Positions 7,199 through 14,644 of a DNA stretch of 58,501 nt are shown here, piece by piece. Both the position numbers and the translations under genes were made by a program. The notes beneath the pieces are model-generated. The model ran no database searches. It worked only from the letters and a program-made list of their open reading frames with translations, and was not told the DNA's origin. The first letter of the stretch is position 1. Each line of letters begins with the position of its first letter. Origin of the DNA: an uncultured Eubacteriales bacterium (GTDB lineage: Bacteria > Bacillota > Clostridia > Christensenellales > CAG-138); the NCBI GenBank assembly GCA_902789675.1, contig CADAPG010000003.1, positions 1 through 58,501 on the forward strand. The letters run 5' to 3'.

Positions 7199-8139
7199 AG
7201 AGAATCAGCAGCCTGATCGCCGCGATACTGTTTCTGCTCCTTGCGCTCGCCTGCGGAACAACGCAGACGGCGGAAGGTCCGGACGCGTCTGCGCCGACGG
7301 ACATGCCGGAACAGATCGACGAGATCGCGGCGCCGGACGTGGAGACCGTTTCCCTGGAAACGCCGGCGCCCACGCCCGAGCCCACGCCGGAACCGACGCC
7401 CACGCCCGAGCCCACGCTCCCGCCGACGCCGGAACGCACGCCGGAGCCCACGCCGACCCCGAGCCCGGAGCCGAAGCCGCTGGCGGGCGTTAAAATCGGA
7501 CTGGATCCGGGACATCAGCAGCGCGCGAACTACAATAAGGAGCCGGTCGCGCCGGATTCGGACGAGACGAAAGCAAAGTGTTCGTCCGGCACGCGCGGCA
7601 TCGCGAGCGGGATCTATGAATACGAGGTCAATCTGCTCGTCGCGCTGAAGCTCAAGGCGCTGCTGGAGAACGGCGGCGCGGAGGTTTTCATCACGCGCGA
7701 ATCGAACAATGTGAATCTTTCCAACCGCGAGCGCGCGGAGTTTTTCAACGAACACGAGGTTGATCTGGCGATCCGTCTGCACTGCAACGGCGCGGACGAC
7801 ACGAACGTCCGCGGCGCGTTCATGCTGCTCCCGACCAAGGAGCGCACGCCGTTCTACAACGAGAACGTGCGCGCGGCGACGGCGATCATCGAGCAGTACT
7901 GCGCGGCGACGGGGCTCGGCATGCGGAAGCGCAACGGCATCTCCTACAGCGGCGAGCAGACGGGCTTCAACTGGTGCAAACGACCGATCGTTTGTATAGA
8001 AATGGGTCATTTGAGCAACGAAACGGAAGACTTGCTCTTGACGAGCGATACTTTTCAGGATAAGATGGCATTTGGGATCTACGCCGGCATACTGGCATAC
8101 TTCGATCCCGAGTCGACCGCAGAAGGAGGAAATCCATGA
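7195..8139 (+). CDS. N-acetylmuramoyl-L-alanine amidase, lipoprotein (Amidase_3)
   Basis: A 314-residue predicted lipoprotein with signal and lipobox LALAC (C20). A Pro-Thr-Glu spacer (about 50-95, PTPEPTPEPT type) is followed by the zinc amidase domain. KIGLDPGHQ holds the first zinc His (near 106), YEYEVNLLVALKL the Glu, RLHCNGADD the second His, and CIEMGHLSNETED the catalytic Glu region. It should cleave the bond between MurNAc and L-Ala in peptidoglycan at the outer face of the membrane. Overlaps both recR and arcA by 4 bases (ATGA at each junction), an odd place for a cell-wall enzyme. Confidence 0.93.
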   Translation: MKRISSLIAAILFLLLALACGTTQTAEGPDASAPTDMPEQIDEIAAPDVETVSLETPAPTPEPTPEPTPTPEPTLPPTPERTPEPTPTPSPEPKPLAGVKIGLDPGHQQRANYNKEPVAPDSDETKAKCSSGTRGIASGIYEYEVNLLVALKLKALLENGGAEVFITRESNNVNLSNRERAEFFNEHEVDLAIRLHCNGADDTNVRGAFMLLPTKERTPFYNENVRAATAIIEQYCAATGLGMRKRNGISYSGEQTGFNWCKRPIVCIEMGHLSNETEDLLLTSDTFQDKMAFGIYAGILAYFDPESTAEGGNP

Positions 8140-9356
8140 AGAAACCGATTTGCGTGCAGTCCGAGGTCGGAAGACTCAAAACAGTCATGCTGCACCGTCC
8201 GGGCGCGGAGCTCGAAAACCTGATGCCCGATTACCTTTCGAGGCAGCTCTTTGACGACATCCCGTATCTGGTCCACGCCAAGGAAGAACACGATCAGTTC
8301 GCAAAGACGCTCCGCGACTGCGGCGTCGAAGTGCTGTATCTCGACGCGCTCCTGAAGGAGGCGATCGAGGCGGCGGACGCGAAGGACGAGCTCATCTGGG
8401 AGTACATCCGCGAGGCGAACATCGCCGCGGAGGGCGCCGAGCAGGCGGTCAACGCGTACCTCAATGAACTTTCGCTCGATCGGCTCATTCAGGTCCTTGC
8501 GGGCGGCGTCAGAAAAAGCGACATCCCGAAGGTCGAAAAGCGGCATCTGGTGGACTTTACCGACGACAAATATCCGTTCTACGTCGATCCCATGCCGAAC
8601 CTGTACTTCACGCGCGACCCGTTCATGAACGTCGGCGACGGCGTGCTGATCTCGCGCATGGCAAACGAGGTCCGGCGGCGCGAAACGCTGTTCGCGAAGT
8701 ATATCTTCAAGTATCATCCGGTCTATAAGTGGGTCCCGAAATTCCATGACCGCACCGACGTGCATTCGCTGGAGGGCGGCGACTGTCTGGTGCTCTCGCC
8801 CGAGACCGTGGCGTTCGGCATGTCGCAGCGCACGAGCGCGCAGGCGGTCGAGCTGGCGGCGAACCGTCTGATCGGCGAGCGTACCGGCATCCGCGAGATC
8901 CTTGCGGTCGACATCCCGAAGGTCCGCGCGTTCATGCACCTCGACACCGTTATGACGATGGTCGACGTCGACACCTTTGTGGTGCATCCGAACATTCTCC
9001 GCACGATGCGCGCGTTCCGGCTCACAAAGCCCGAAGGCAGACAGCTGAAGATCGAGGAGGATCCGCGTCCGCTCGTCGAGGTCTTCTCCGACGTGCTGGA
9101 TCGCAAGGTCCGCTTCATCGAATGCGGCGGCGCGAGCGAGATCGACGCGGCGCGCGAGCAGTGGAACGACGGCGCGAACACGCTGTGCGTGGCGCCCGGC
9201 GAGGTCATCACCTATTCGCGCAACTATGTCACCAACCGGATCCTCCGCGAAAACGGCATCACGGTCCACGAGATCCCGTCCGCAGAGCTTTCAAGAGGAC
9301 GCGGCGGTCCGCGCTGCATGAGCATGCCGTTTGTCCGCGAACCCATCCAACCGTAA
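8136..9356 (+). CDS. arcA: Arginine deiminase
   Basis: A 406-residue enzyme hydrolysing arginine to citrulline and ammonia, first step of the ADI pathway. Motifs: PNLYFTRDPF, LEGGDCLVL, FMHLDTVMTMVD with the catalytic Asp/His, GGASEIDAAREQWNDGANTL, and RGRGGPRCMSMP with nucleophile C394. Normal length. A GAAGGAGG site lies inside the amidase gene just before ATG 8136. The next gene, 36 bases on, is the second enzyme of the pathway; carbamate kinase and the antiporter are not in this window. Confidence 0.97.
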   Translation: MKKPICVQSEVGRLKTVMLHRPGAELENLMPDYLSRQLFDDIPYLVHAKEEHDQFAKTLRDCGVEVLYLDALLKEAIEAADAKDELIWEYIREANIAAEGAEQAVNAYLNELSLDRLIQVLAGGVRKSDIPKVEKRHLVDFTDDKYPFYVDPMPNLYFTRDPFMNVGDGVLISRMANEVRRRETLFAKYIFKYHPVYKWVPKFHDRTDVHSLEGGDCLVLSPETVAFGMSQRTSAQAVELAANRLIGERTGIREILAVDIPKVRAFMHLDTVMTMVDVDTFVVHPNILRTMRAFRLTKPEGRQLKIEEDPRPLVEVFSDVLDRKVRFIECGGASEIDAAREQWNDGANTLCVAPGEVITYSRNYVTNRILRENGITVHEIPSAELSRGRGGPRCMSMPFVREPIQP

Positions 9357-9392
9357 ATCCAAAAAATATCACATACAGAAAGGAAACCAATT

Positions 9393-10385
9393 ATGTTCCA
9401 GGGAAGAAATTTTCTCACGCTGCTCGACTACACACCCGACGAGATCCGCCAGCTTCTGAAGCTTGCGCATCAGGTCAAGGCCGAAAAGAAACAGGGCATT
9501 TTCCCGAAGCGCATGGCGAACAAGAACGTCGTGCTGCTGTTCGAGAAGACCTCCACCCGTACCCGCTGCGCGTTTGAAACCGCGGCATACGACGAGGGCG
9601 CGAACGTCACGTTCCTTAGTAACAGCCAGATGGGCAAAAAGGAATCGCTCGAAGACACCGCAAAGGTGCTCGGCAGATTCTATGACGGCATCGAGTTCCG
9701 CGGCTTCAAGCAGGAGACCGTCGAGCTGCTTGCCAAATACAGCGGCGTTCCGGTGTGGAACGGCCTCACCGACCTCTATCATCCGACGCAGGTCCTTGCG
9801 GACTGGATGACGATCGAAGAGCACGTCAAAAAGCCGCTCCATGAGGTCAAGTTCGTGTACGTCGGCGACGCGCGCAACAACATGGGCAACTCCCTGATGA
9901 TCGGCTGCGCCAAGATGGGCATGCACTTTGTCGGCATCGCGCCGAAAGAGCTGTTCCCGTCCGAGGAGCTCGTGAAGAAGATGCGCGAGCTCTGCAAGGA
10001 GACCGGCGGCAAGATCGAGCTTTCTGACTCCATCGACGCGGTCGAAGGCGCGGACGTCATCTATACCGACGTCTGGGTGTCCATGGGCGAGGAAGCGCAG
10101 TTCGAAGAGCGCATTCGTCTTCTGGAGCCGTATCGCGTCACGATGGACATGCTGAAGAAGACCGGCAATCCGGACGTCATCTTCGAGCACTGCCTGCCGT
10201 CCTTCCACGACCTCGAGACGAGCGTCGGCAAGGATATCTACGATCGCTTCGGTCTCAAGGAAATGGAGGTAAGCGACGAAGTGTTCCGTTCGAAGCACAG
10301 CGTCGTGTTCGACGAGGCGGAGAACCGCATGCACACGATCAAGGCGGTCATGGTCGCCACGATGTCCGACACGCTGGACAAATAA
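9393..10385 (+). CDS. arcB: Ornithine carbamoyltransferase, probably catabolic
   Basis: A 330-residue transcarbamylase. The carbamoyl-phosphate site STRTR is at 54-58, HPTQVLAD binds the second half, and [10 protein letters not shown] carries the HCLP motif for ornithine. The reaction is citrulline plus phosphate to ornithine and carbamoyl phosphate, or the reverse in biosynthesis. Sequence alone cannot separate ArcB from ArgF; its place right after arcA and before a strong terminator argues for the catabolic role. AAAGGA precedes ATG 9393. Confidence 0.93.
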   Translation: MFQGRNFLTLLDYTPDEIRQLLKLAHQVKAEKKQGIFPKRMANKNVVLLFEKTSTRTRCAFETAAYDEGANVTFLSNSQMGKKESLEDTAKVLGRFYDGIEFRGFKQETVELLAKYSGVPVWNGLTDLYHPTQVLADWMTIEEHVKKPLHEVKFVYVGDARNNMGNSLMIGCAKMGMHFVGIAPKELFPSEELVKKMRELCKETGGKIELSDSIDAVEGADVIYTDVWVSMGEEAQFEERIRLLEPYRVTMDMLKKTGNPDVIFEHCLPSFHDLETSVGKDIYDRFGLKEMEVSDEVFRSKHSVVFDEAENRMHTIKAVMVATMSDTLDK

Positions 10386-10397
10386 TTCCGTTATACA

Positions 10398-10433
10398 GCG
10401 ATCCCGGAGGATTCCCTCCGGGATCGCTTTTTT
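10398..10433 (+). terminator. Strong Rho-independent terminator of the dnaX-arcB transcript
   Basis: A 13-bp perfect stem (10398-10410 with 10415-10427), an ATTC loop and a T run to 10433. Confidence 0.95.
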
Positions 10434-10689
10434 ATGCGGGTCGACCCTCTCTGCAACCGTATGTGTACAGCTAAAGGCCTTCCTCTTGAGGGGAAGCGGA
10501 TATCGTGTACCGTCGTCTCCTACAGACCGCTTCTACGGTATCTTTGCGCGCCGAAGGCGCATATCGTGCCGCAAGGTATATCGTGCCGCAAGGCATATCG
10601 TGAATCCCGCAGGGATTTATATCGCGCAGCCGTAGGGGAAGATCGTATCTTCCCGTTCCGCTGTTGCGGCGGGCGGATGATATCCGCCC
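10434..10689. repeat. Cluster of small palindromic repeats, no gene seen
   Basis: The stretch holds a partial copy of the CCTT...GAGGGGAAG palindrome (10474-10495). Next comes a row of short units ending in ATATCGTG (10545-10628), in which CCGCAAGG and similar mini-palindromes alternate. Then follows TTCCGCTGTTGC with the palindrome GGGCGGATGATATCCGCCCC (10671-10690). The last part recurs at 30481-30520. I see no coding sequence or RNA gene. Confidence 0.75.
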
Positions 10690-11163
10690 CTACGGGTTCA
10701 TTGGCAAGAATGTCGCCTGCCCTTGCCTTCCCCTTGAGGGAAAGGTGGCGAGAAACGAGCCGGATGAGGTGAACACGCAGAAAAGCGTCAAGCTTTTCGC
10801 GGATGGATGAATTGTGCCTGCGGCAGATATGGGGACGCCGACGGACTCATTCGGGCTTAAGAAGATCCACTGACCGTTCAGGTACAGCGCGACGCCGTCG
10901 TCCAGATAGATATACGGCGCATTCTCGTCGCCGATGTTTGCTTCGTCCCGGTGCGTCGGCATGCTCGTCGCGGGCACGACCGAGCCGATCCGTCCCGAGA
11001 TCCCGCGTTCCGGCAGCTCTTTGACCTCGATGCCCGTCCAGTAATAGGTATAGTTTCCGATCAGCACCGCCGGAGTCGGCTGCGCCTCGATCGTTTCGAC
11101 CTTTCCCGCGGAGCAGCCCGTCAGGAGCAGCAGAATCATCCATACGGAAAGCAGTTTTTTCAT
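10690..11163 (-). CDS. Putative lipoprotein with repeat-derived C-terminus
   Basis: A 157-residue protein with signal peptide and lipobox (LLLTGCSAG, Cys near 16). MKKLLSVWM at 11163 has GGGAG upstream and is preferred to an ATG six codons earlier. The middle part (VLIGNYTYYWTGIEVKEL to ALYLNGQWIFLS) is a small beta-rich domain I do not recognise. From about residue 118 (GTIHPSAKSL onward) the protein is encoded by the dispersed repeat at 10726-10826. The TAG stop (10690-10692) lies in the neighbouring GGGCGG palindrome. The original 3' end was probably replaced by a repeat insertion, so this may be a decaying gene. Confidence 0.65.
   Translation of the reverse strand: MKKLLSVWMILLLLTGCSAGKVETIEAQPTPAVLIGNYTYYWTGIEVKELPERGISGRIGSVVPATSMPTHRDEANIGDENAPYIYLDDGVALYLNGQWIFLSPNESVGVPISAAGTIHPSAKSLTLFCVFTSSGSFLATFPSRGRQGQATFLPMNP
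10726..10826. repeat. Dispersed ~100-bp repeat, copy overlapping a lipoprotein gene
   Basis: The palindrome at 10726-10745 is followed by GAGCCGGATGAGGTG, then AAGCG...AGCTTTTCGCGGAT and GATGAATTG.GCCTGCG. The copy at 30596-30700 matches over the same order of blocks. On the minus strand this copy is read as the C-terminal end of the gene 10690-11163. Confidence 0.8.
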
Positions 11164-11238
11164 GGTCGATCTCCCTGTCATTCTCTACCTATAAAGACGT
11201 TTCAAACCGTCGAAAGGTGACGCTTTTTGCAGACAAAT

Positions 11239-11278
11239 AAAAATCCCGCACCGTTCTGTAATACATAACGATGCGGGA
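11239..11278 (-). terminator. Terminator after the DUF4367 gene
   Basis: A 12-bp stem (11244-11255 with 11267-11278, one G-T pair on the minus strand) followed by TTTTT on the minus strand. Confidence 0.85.
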
Positions 11279-11298
11279 GGCAAATGCGCTGCAGTTTT

Positions 11299-12393
11299 TT
11301 ACGGCTGAATTTCTCTGAGACTTTCGGCGATTTTGACGATCTCCTCCGCGGACAGGGTTCCGCTTACGGCAAAGATCGCGTTTTCGGTCGACCAGGTGAG
11401 CGTCGTCCAGTCGTCGCTGACGATCAGCAGCGCTTCTTCGCCGCGGACCGTGACGGATTCAATCCTTTGGGCATGCTCCGTGTCATACTGCGAAACGGCG
11501 GCGGGACCGTTTACCTCGATGCACAGATATCCGTCCTCGTCCCTGCCGTACGCAAGATCCGTTCCGATCTCGCTGTAGTTTCGGCGGATCGGTTCAAAAC
11601 CCTCCGGAACGTATTCGGGCGCATAGAAAAGATTCGCTTTTTCCAGCGAAGGATCCAAGGGCACGTCCGCAACGGGGACCAATTCTTCCTGAACGTGCTC
11701 TGCGATCATCAGGATTTCCGCTTCGGTCAGGGTCCCTTCCAGCCGGAAGGACGCTTTTTCGTTCGACCAAAGGAGCTCCAGCGAATCGTCCTGCCGCACG
11801 ATCAGCATGGCGGTCGCGCCGCGGAGCGGAACCGTTCGGATCTCCTTCGCGTTCTGCGTGTCGATCTCCGTACCGTCTGAACCGTACGTTGCGCGGAAGC
11901 GCATGTACCCGTCCTCGCCGCGCGTATAGAGCTCATCCGTGCCGGACGAAATGCGTTCCGAAACGAGCTCAACGCCGTCCGGCAGATATCCGATCCGATA
12001 GCGGTATGCCTTTTCGGTCTGTTTGCTTCCGTCGTTGTTGTCCAGGCTGACCTCGGCGTAATGCGGTGTGATCGAAACGAGGAATTTCGTGATCCGTCCG
12101 CGCACGGCTTCGGAGGACATCACGGTCACGAACAGGATCACGATGCAAGCCACCGCTGCAACGAGCACCTTGCCGAGGACGCGCGCGGCATGCGAAAGGG
12201 CGGGATGCTCCTTCTTCGGCTTTTTCTGCGCGGCGTCGTCGAGCGCACGGTCCAGCATTTTTTCAAAACGGCGGCGGGAAAACTCCGGGATCTCCTGTGT
12301 TTCGGGGCGTTCGGAAACAAGGATCCGGCTCTCGTATGCCGCATCCCGCGAGATCACTTCGCGGAACAGCGCGTCAAGTTGTTTCTTCGACAT
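11299..12393 (-). CDS. Probable anti-sigma factor with two DUF4367-like domains
   Basis: A 364-residue protein. The N-terminal ~75 residues are cytosolic and charged, a membrane helix spans about 76-97 (VLVAAVACIVILFVTVM), and two related outside domains follow. Each has a strand-rich body with RIGYLP or APEYVPEGFE at the start and a closing segment of the form LTWSxENAxFxxxGTLSxEExxxIAE. These ends match DUF4367, a domain common on anti-sigma proteins of Clostridia. The gene overlaps the upstream sigma factor by 20 bases, so the two are co-translated, the usual arrangement of a sigma/anti-sigma pair. The signal sensed is unknown. Confidence 0.8.
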   Translation of the reverse strand: MSKKQLDALFREVISRDAAYESRILVSERPETQEIPEFSRRRFEKMLDRALDDAAQKKPKKEHPALSHAARVLGKVLVAAVACIVILFVTVMSSEAVRGRITKFLVSITPHYAEVSLDNNDGSKQTEKAYRYRIGYLPDGVELVSERISSGTDELYTRGEDGYMRFRATYGSDGTEIDTQNAKEIRTVPLRGATAMLIVRQDDSLELLWSNEKASFRLEGTLTEAEILMIAEHVQEELVPVADVPLDPSLEKANLFYAPEYVPEGFEPIRRNYSEIGTDLAYGRDEDGYLCIEVNGPAAVSQYDTEHAQRIESVTVRGEEALLIVSDDWTTLTWSTENAIFAVSGTLSAEEIVKIAESLREIQP

Positions 12394-12952
12394 AGCCTTT
12401 CTCCTTGCAGATCCGATAAACCGCCTGCCTCGCCCGCGTCAGGTAGCTGCGGACGGTCGTTTCCCTGACGCCGAGCGTCTTTGCGATCTCCTTGTCCGTC
12501 ATCTCGAGAAGATACTTATAGCGCAGCACGTCCTTCAGGCTTTCGGGCAGAAACGTAAACGCCTGCCGCACCGTCTCGACGTCAAGCTTCAAAAGCGCTT
12601 GTTCCTCGGTCGAAAGCCCGGGCGCGGGCGGCTCGAAATGCGTTTCTTCGTCGTCCATACTGCCGACGATGTGCTTGCTGCGGGTTTTCTGCATGCGAAT
12701 ATAGTCCAGACACTTCCTTTTGATACACATAACGACGAAGAAGGGCAGGTTGCTGCAGGGGACTTTGTAAATTTTATCGAGATTTTTCGCGAAGTACAGA
12801 AACGTATCCTGTATGACATCCTCGACGGCGGATGCGTCCGAAAGCATGGATCTTGCTTTTTTCACCATCGCGTCGTAGTTGTCTTCATACAGGCCGCTCA
12901 GAAACGCCCGGTCCGTTTCATTCTCGATTGTCGCAAGCAATAAGGAAAGCAT
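12374..12952 (-). CDS. ECF-type RNA polymerase sigma factor
   Basis: A 192-residue sigma-70 family factor. Region 2 shows SAVEDVIQDTFLYFAKNLDKI and the promoter-melting segment through KRKCLDYIR. Region 4 shows LPESLKDVLRYKYLLEMTDKEIAKTLGVRETTVRSYLTRARQAV. The frame is open to a GTG at 12988, but a TTGACA/TACAAT promoter lies inside that longer version and AGGAG stands 7 bases before ATG 12952, so the shorter start is chosen. Co-transcribed with the DUF4367 protein, likely its inhibitor. The divergent genes at 13154-14303 are candidate targets by position only. Confidence 0.9.
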   Translation of the reverse strand: MLSLLLATIENETDRAFLSGLYEDNYDAMVKKARSMLSDASAVEDVIQDTFLYFAKNLDKIYKVPCSNLPFFVVMCIKRKCLDYIRMQKTRSKHIVGSMDDEETHFEPPAPGLSTEEQALLKLDVETVRQAFTFLPESLKDVLRYKYLLEMTDKEIAKTLGVRETTVRSYLTRARQAVYRICKEKGYVEETT

Positions 12953-12972
12953 TTCATTCTCCTGCTGTCTAT

Positions 12973-13000
12973 TGTATCGTTTCGGCACGGTTTGTCAATT
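12973..13000 (-). promoter_or_regulatory. Promoter of the ECF sigma operon
   Basis: On the minus strand TTGACA (13000-12995), a 16-bp spacer and TACAAT (12978-12973), about 20 bases before the chosen start. It is a housekeeping-type promoter; no separate ECF-type promoter was recognised. Confidence 0.7.
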
Positions 13001-13153
13001 CCCGCGTTGATGCGAAGGGAGGAGCCCCGAACGGCGATTTTTCAAAAAATCAAAACTTTTTTTCAAAAACGTCAAACCCGAACGGATTTCTTTGCGTCTA
13101 TACAGTGAAAAGCAAAACAAAAAGCGTTTGCAAAAGAAAAGGAGAGTATCACC

Positions 13154-13606
13154 ATGAGAAAAACGTATGCGTATAATTCCATCATCTTCGGCGTCCTGCT
13201 CGGCATTCTGGTCTACTGCACGACGGAGAGCATCGCGCTGACCGTCCTGACCGGCATCGGCGTTTCGGTCGTCGGCTTCTTCCTCATCCGTATGCTCGAG
13301 AAAGCGCTCTATAAGGGTGCCGACAAGGCGGCGGAAAAGATCACGGAGGCGTATCACCGCCGCAAGGAACAGAAAGCGATCGAAAACGGCACGTATCGGA
13401 AGCCCGAACCCACCACGCAGATGCCCGTGAGAACGGCGACGCAGATGCCCATGAGACCGGCAATGCAGACGACCGCCGGCACGGTTTGGGAGAAACCCAT
13501 CGAGAAGCCGGTCGTGTCGGAAACGAACTATTGCCCGTACTGCGGCAAGGCGGTGGACGGCGTTTCCCGCTTCTGCCCGTACTGCGGCAGATCGATCGAA
13601 GAATAA
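13154..13606 (+). CDS. Small membrane protein with C-terminal zinc ribbon
   Basis: A 150-residue protein with two hydrophobic segments (about 8-24 and 27-45), a basic and polar middle part with Met/Pro/Thr repeats (PTTQMPVRTATQMPMRPAM), and a C-terminal zinc ribbon made of two CPYCG knuckles (NYCPYCGKAV and RFCPYCGRSI). Both termini are predicted inside the cell. AAAGGAGAG precedes ATG 13154. It heads a run of three small genes and is divergent from the ECF sigma factor. No known function. Zinc-ribbon-bearing membrane proteins recur throughout this window. Confidence 0.8.
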   Translation: MRKTYAYNSIIFGVLLGILVYCTTESIALTVLTGIGVSVVGFFLIRMLEKALYKGADKAAEKITEAYHRRKEQKAIENGTYRKPEPTTQMPVRTATQMPMRPAMQTTAGTVWEKPIEKPVVSETNYCPYCGKAVDGVSRFCPYCGRSIEE

Positions 13607-13622
13607 GAAGGAGGGAACGGAT

Positions 13623-14102
13623 ATGTGGATCGGGATTCTGGCTGCGTGCATCGCAGTTGCAATCGGCGTGATCATCGGGGTCAAGCGCGGCAAGGAGATC
13701 AAGGCGCTGCAGGAGGAAGGCAAGATCATCAAACGGGACATGAACTATGCGGAAAAGGGGCAGGAGTTCACCGCAAAGATCGGGACCTTCAGCGCGCTGG
13801 CGCAGGCGCTGAAGCAGCAGGGGATCCCCTGCACGGCGGAAGGCGCAACATCGGTGCAGGTGCTGTTTTCCGGCACGGATTTCCGGGCGCGGCTCTATAA
13901 AACGGATTTCGACGAGCCGTCCGGCATCGGCGTGTTCCGGTTCGAATTTACGCAATGGAAGATGCAACGGTATACGTATGCAAACGAAACGGGTATGAAC
14001 ATGCTTCTGACGGCGGTCGAAAAGGCGTTCTTAAGCCTTGACCCGAATACGGGCGTGGCGACCTACCCGCTGAATTACAAAACCAAACATTCGATTTTTT
14101 AA
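13623..14102 (+). CDS. Hypothetical membrane-anchored protein (159 aa)
   Basis: An N-terminal hydrophobic helix (residues 2-20) is followed by a basic stretch and a soluble domain of about 120 residues. The order of helix and strands (YAEKGQEFTAKIGTFSALAQALKQQGIP, then VLFSGTDFRARLYK, then GIGVFRFEFTQWK) suggests a small alpha/beta fold. No family recognised. It starts 16 bases after the zinc-ribbon gene with a GAAGGAGGG site overlapping that gene's end, so it belongs to the same transcript. Confidence 0.75.
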   Translation: MWIGILAACIAVAIGVIIGVKRGKEIKALQEEGKIIKRDMNYAEKGQEFTAKIGTFSALAQALKQQGIPCTAEGATSVQVLFSGTDFRARLYKTDFDEPSGIGVFRFEFTQWKMQRYTYANETGMNMLLTAVEKAFLSLDPNTGVATYPLNYKTKHSIF

Positions 14103-14114
14103 GGAGGAACGGGT

Positions 14115-14303
14115 ATGCCGGATTGGGTCTGTCTTATCGGATTTTTCGTACTGATCGGGATCGTGATGGCGGTCGTCGGATTTATCGGCAACAAGATGTC
14201 GGACGGCGTGGAGAACGCGCTGCGCGCCAGGAAGCACCGGAATCGGCCGGAGCGGAAGAGCGAAAGCGCAAGCCTTTCGGAAAGATATCAGGCAGAACGC
14301 TGA
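14115..14303 (+). CDS. Small single-helix membrane protein (62 aa)
   Basis: Residues 5-25 form one hydrophobic helix; the tail is strongly basic (ALRARKHRNRPERKSES). AAGGAGG lies 7 bases before ATG 14115, and the gap to the preceding gene is 12 bases, which supports a real gene in the same unit despite the small size. Function unknown. Confidence 0.65.
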   Translation: MPDWVCLIGFFVLIGIVMAVVGFIGNKMSDGVENALRARKHRNRPERKSESASLSERYQAER

Positions 14304-14323
14304 CCGAAAGCACAAAAGGGATG

Positions 14324-14353
14324 AAAAAAAGGACGAATCGCTTCGTCCTTTTT
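14324..14353. terminator. Bidirectional terminator
   Basis: A 12-bp hairpin whose ends are A and T runs (14326-14337 with 14342-14353, TCGC loop). It can stop the + strand trio and the minus-strand gene at 14377. Confidence 0.85.
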
Positions 14354-14376
14354 CGTGTTTTGTATATCCGGTTGGA

Positions 14377-14571
14377 TTATTCCTTTTTCTCCTCGGGTTC
14401 GATCACGACGTCCGCCTTCGGTTCTTCCTTCTGTTCGTCGTCCTTGTTCGCCCAGTCCGAAACGACTTTCGCGCCGGTCTTGACGGAATTGACGATGCTC
14501 TTGCCCAGATCCTTGCCGAGCGAACCGAAGTCCTGTCCGACCTTCTTCCAGTTTTCCTTTAACTCTGTCAT
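14377..14571 (-). CDS. Small acidic/amphipathic protein (64 aa)
   Basis: The sequence is helix-forming and soluble: TELKENWKKVGQDFGSLGKDLGKSI followed by a Glu/Lys-rich tail. It has the look of a small helical stress-type protein but matches no family that I can name with confidence. AAAAGGAG lies before ATG 14571, and a terminator hairpin follows. It stands alone between convergent terminators and the NlpC gene. Confidence 0.65.
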   Translation of the reverse strand: MTELKENWKKVGQDFGSLGKDLGKSIVNSVKTGAKVVSDWANKDDEQKEEPKADVVIEPEEKKE

Positions 14572-14644
14572 ACGCGTATCTCCTTTTCCCGTTTTTCTTC
14601 AGTATACCATATCTGTTCCGGATTGCAAGTACCGATCCCGCATT

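Noticed and set aside
12374..12988. Longer sigma-factor reading frame starting at GTG 12988
   Set aside because: A TTGACA-16-TACAAT promoter lies within the extra codons and AGGAG precedes ATG 12952, so the longer form would not be transcribed whole.
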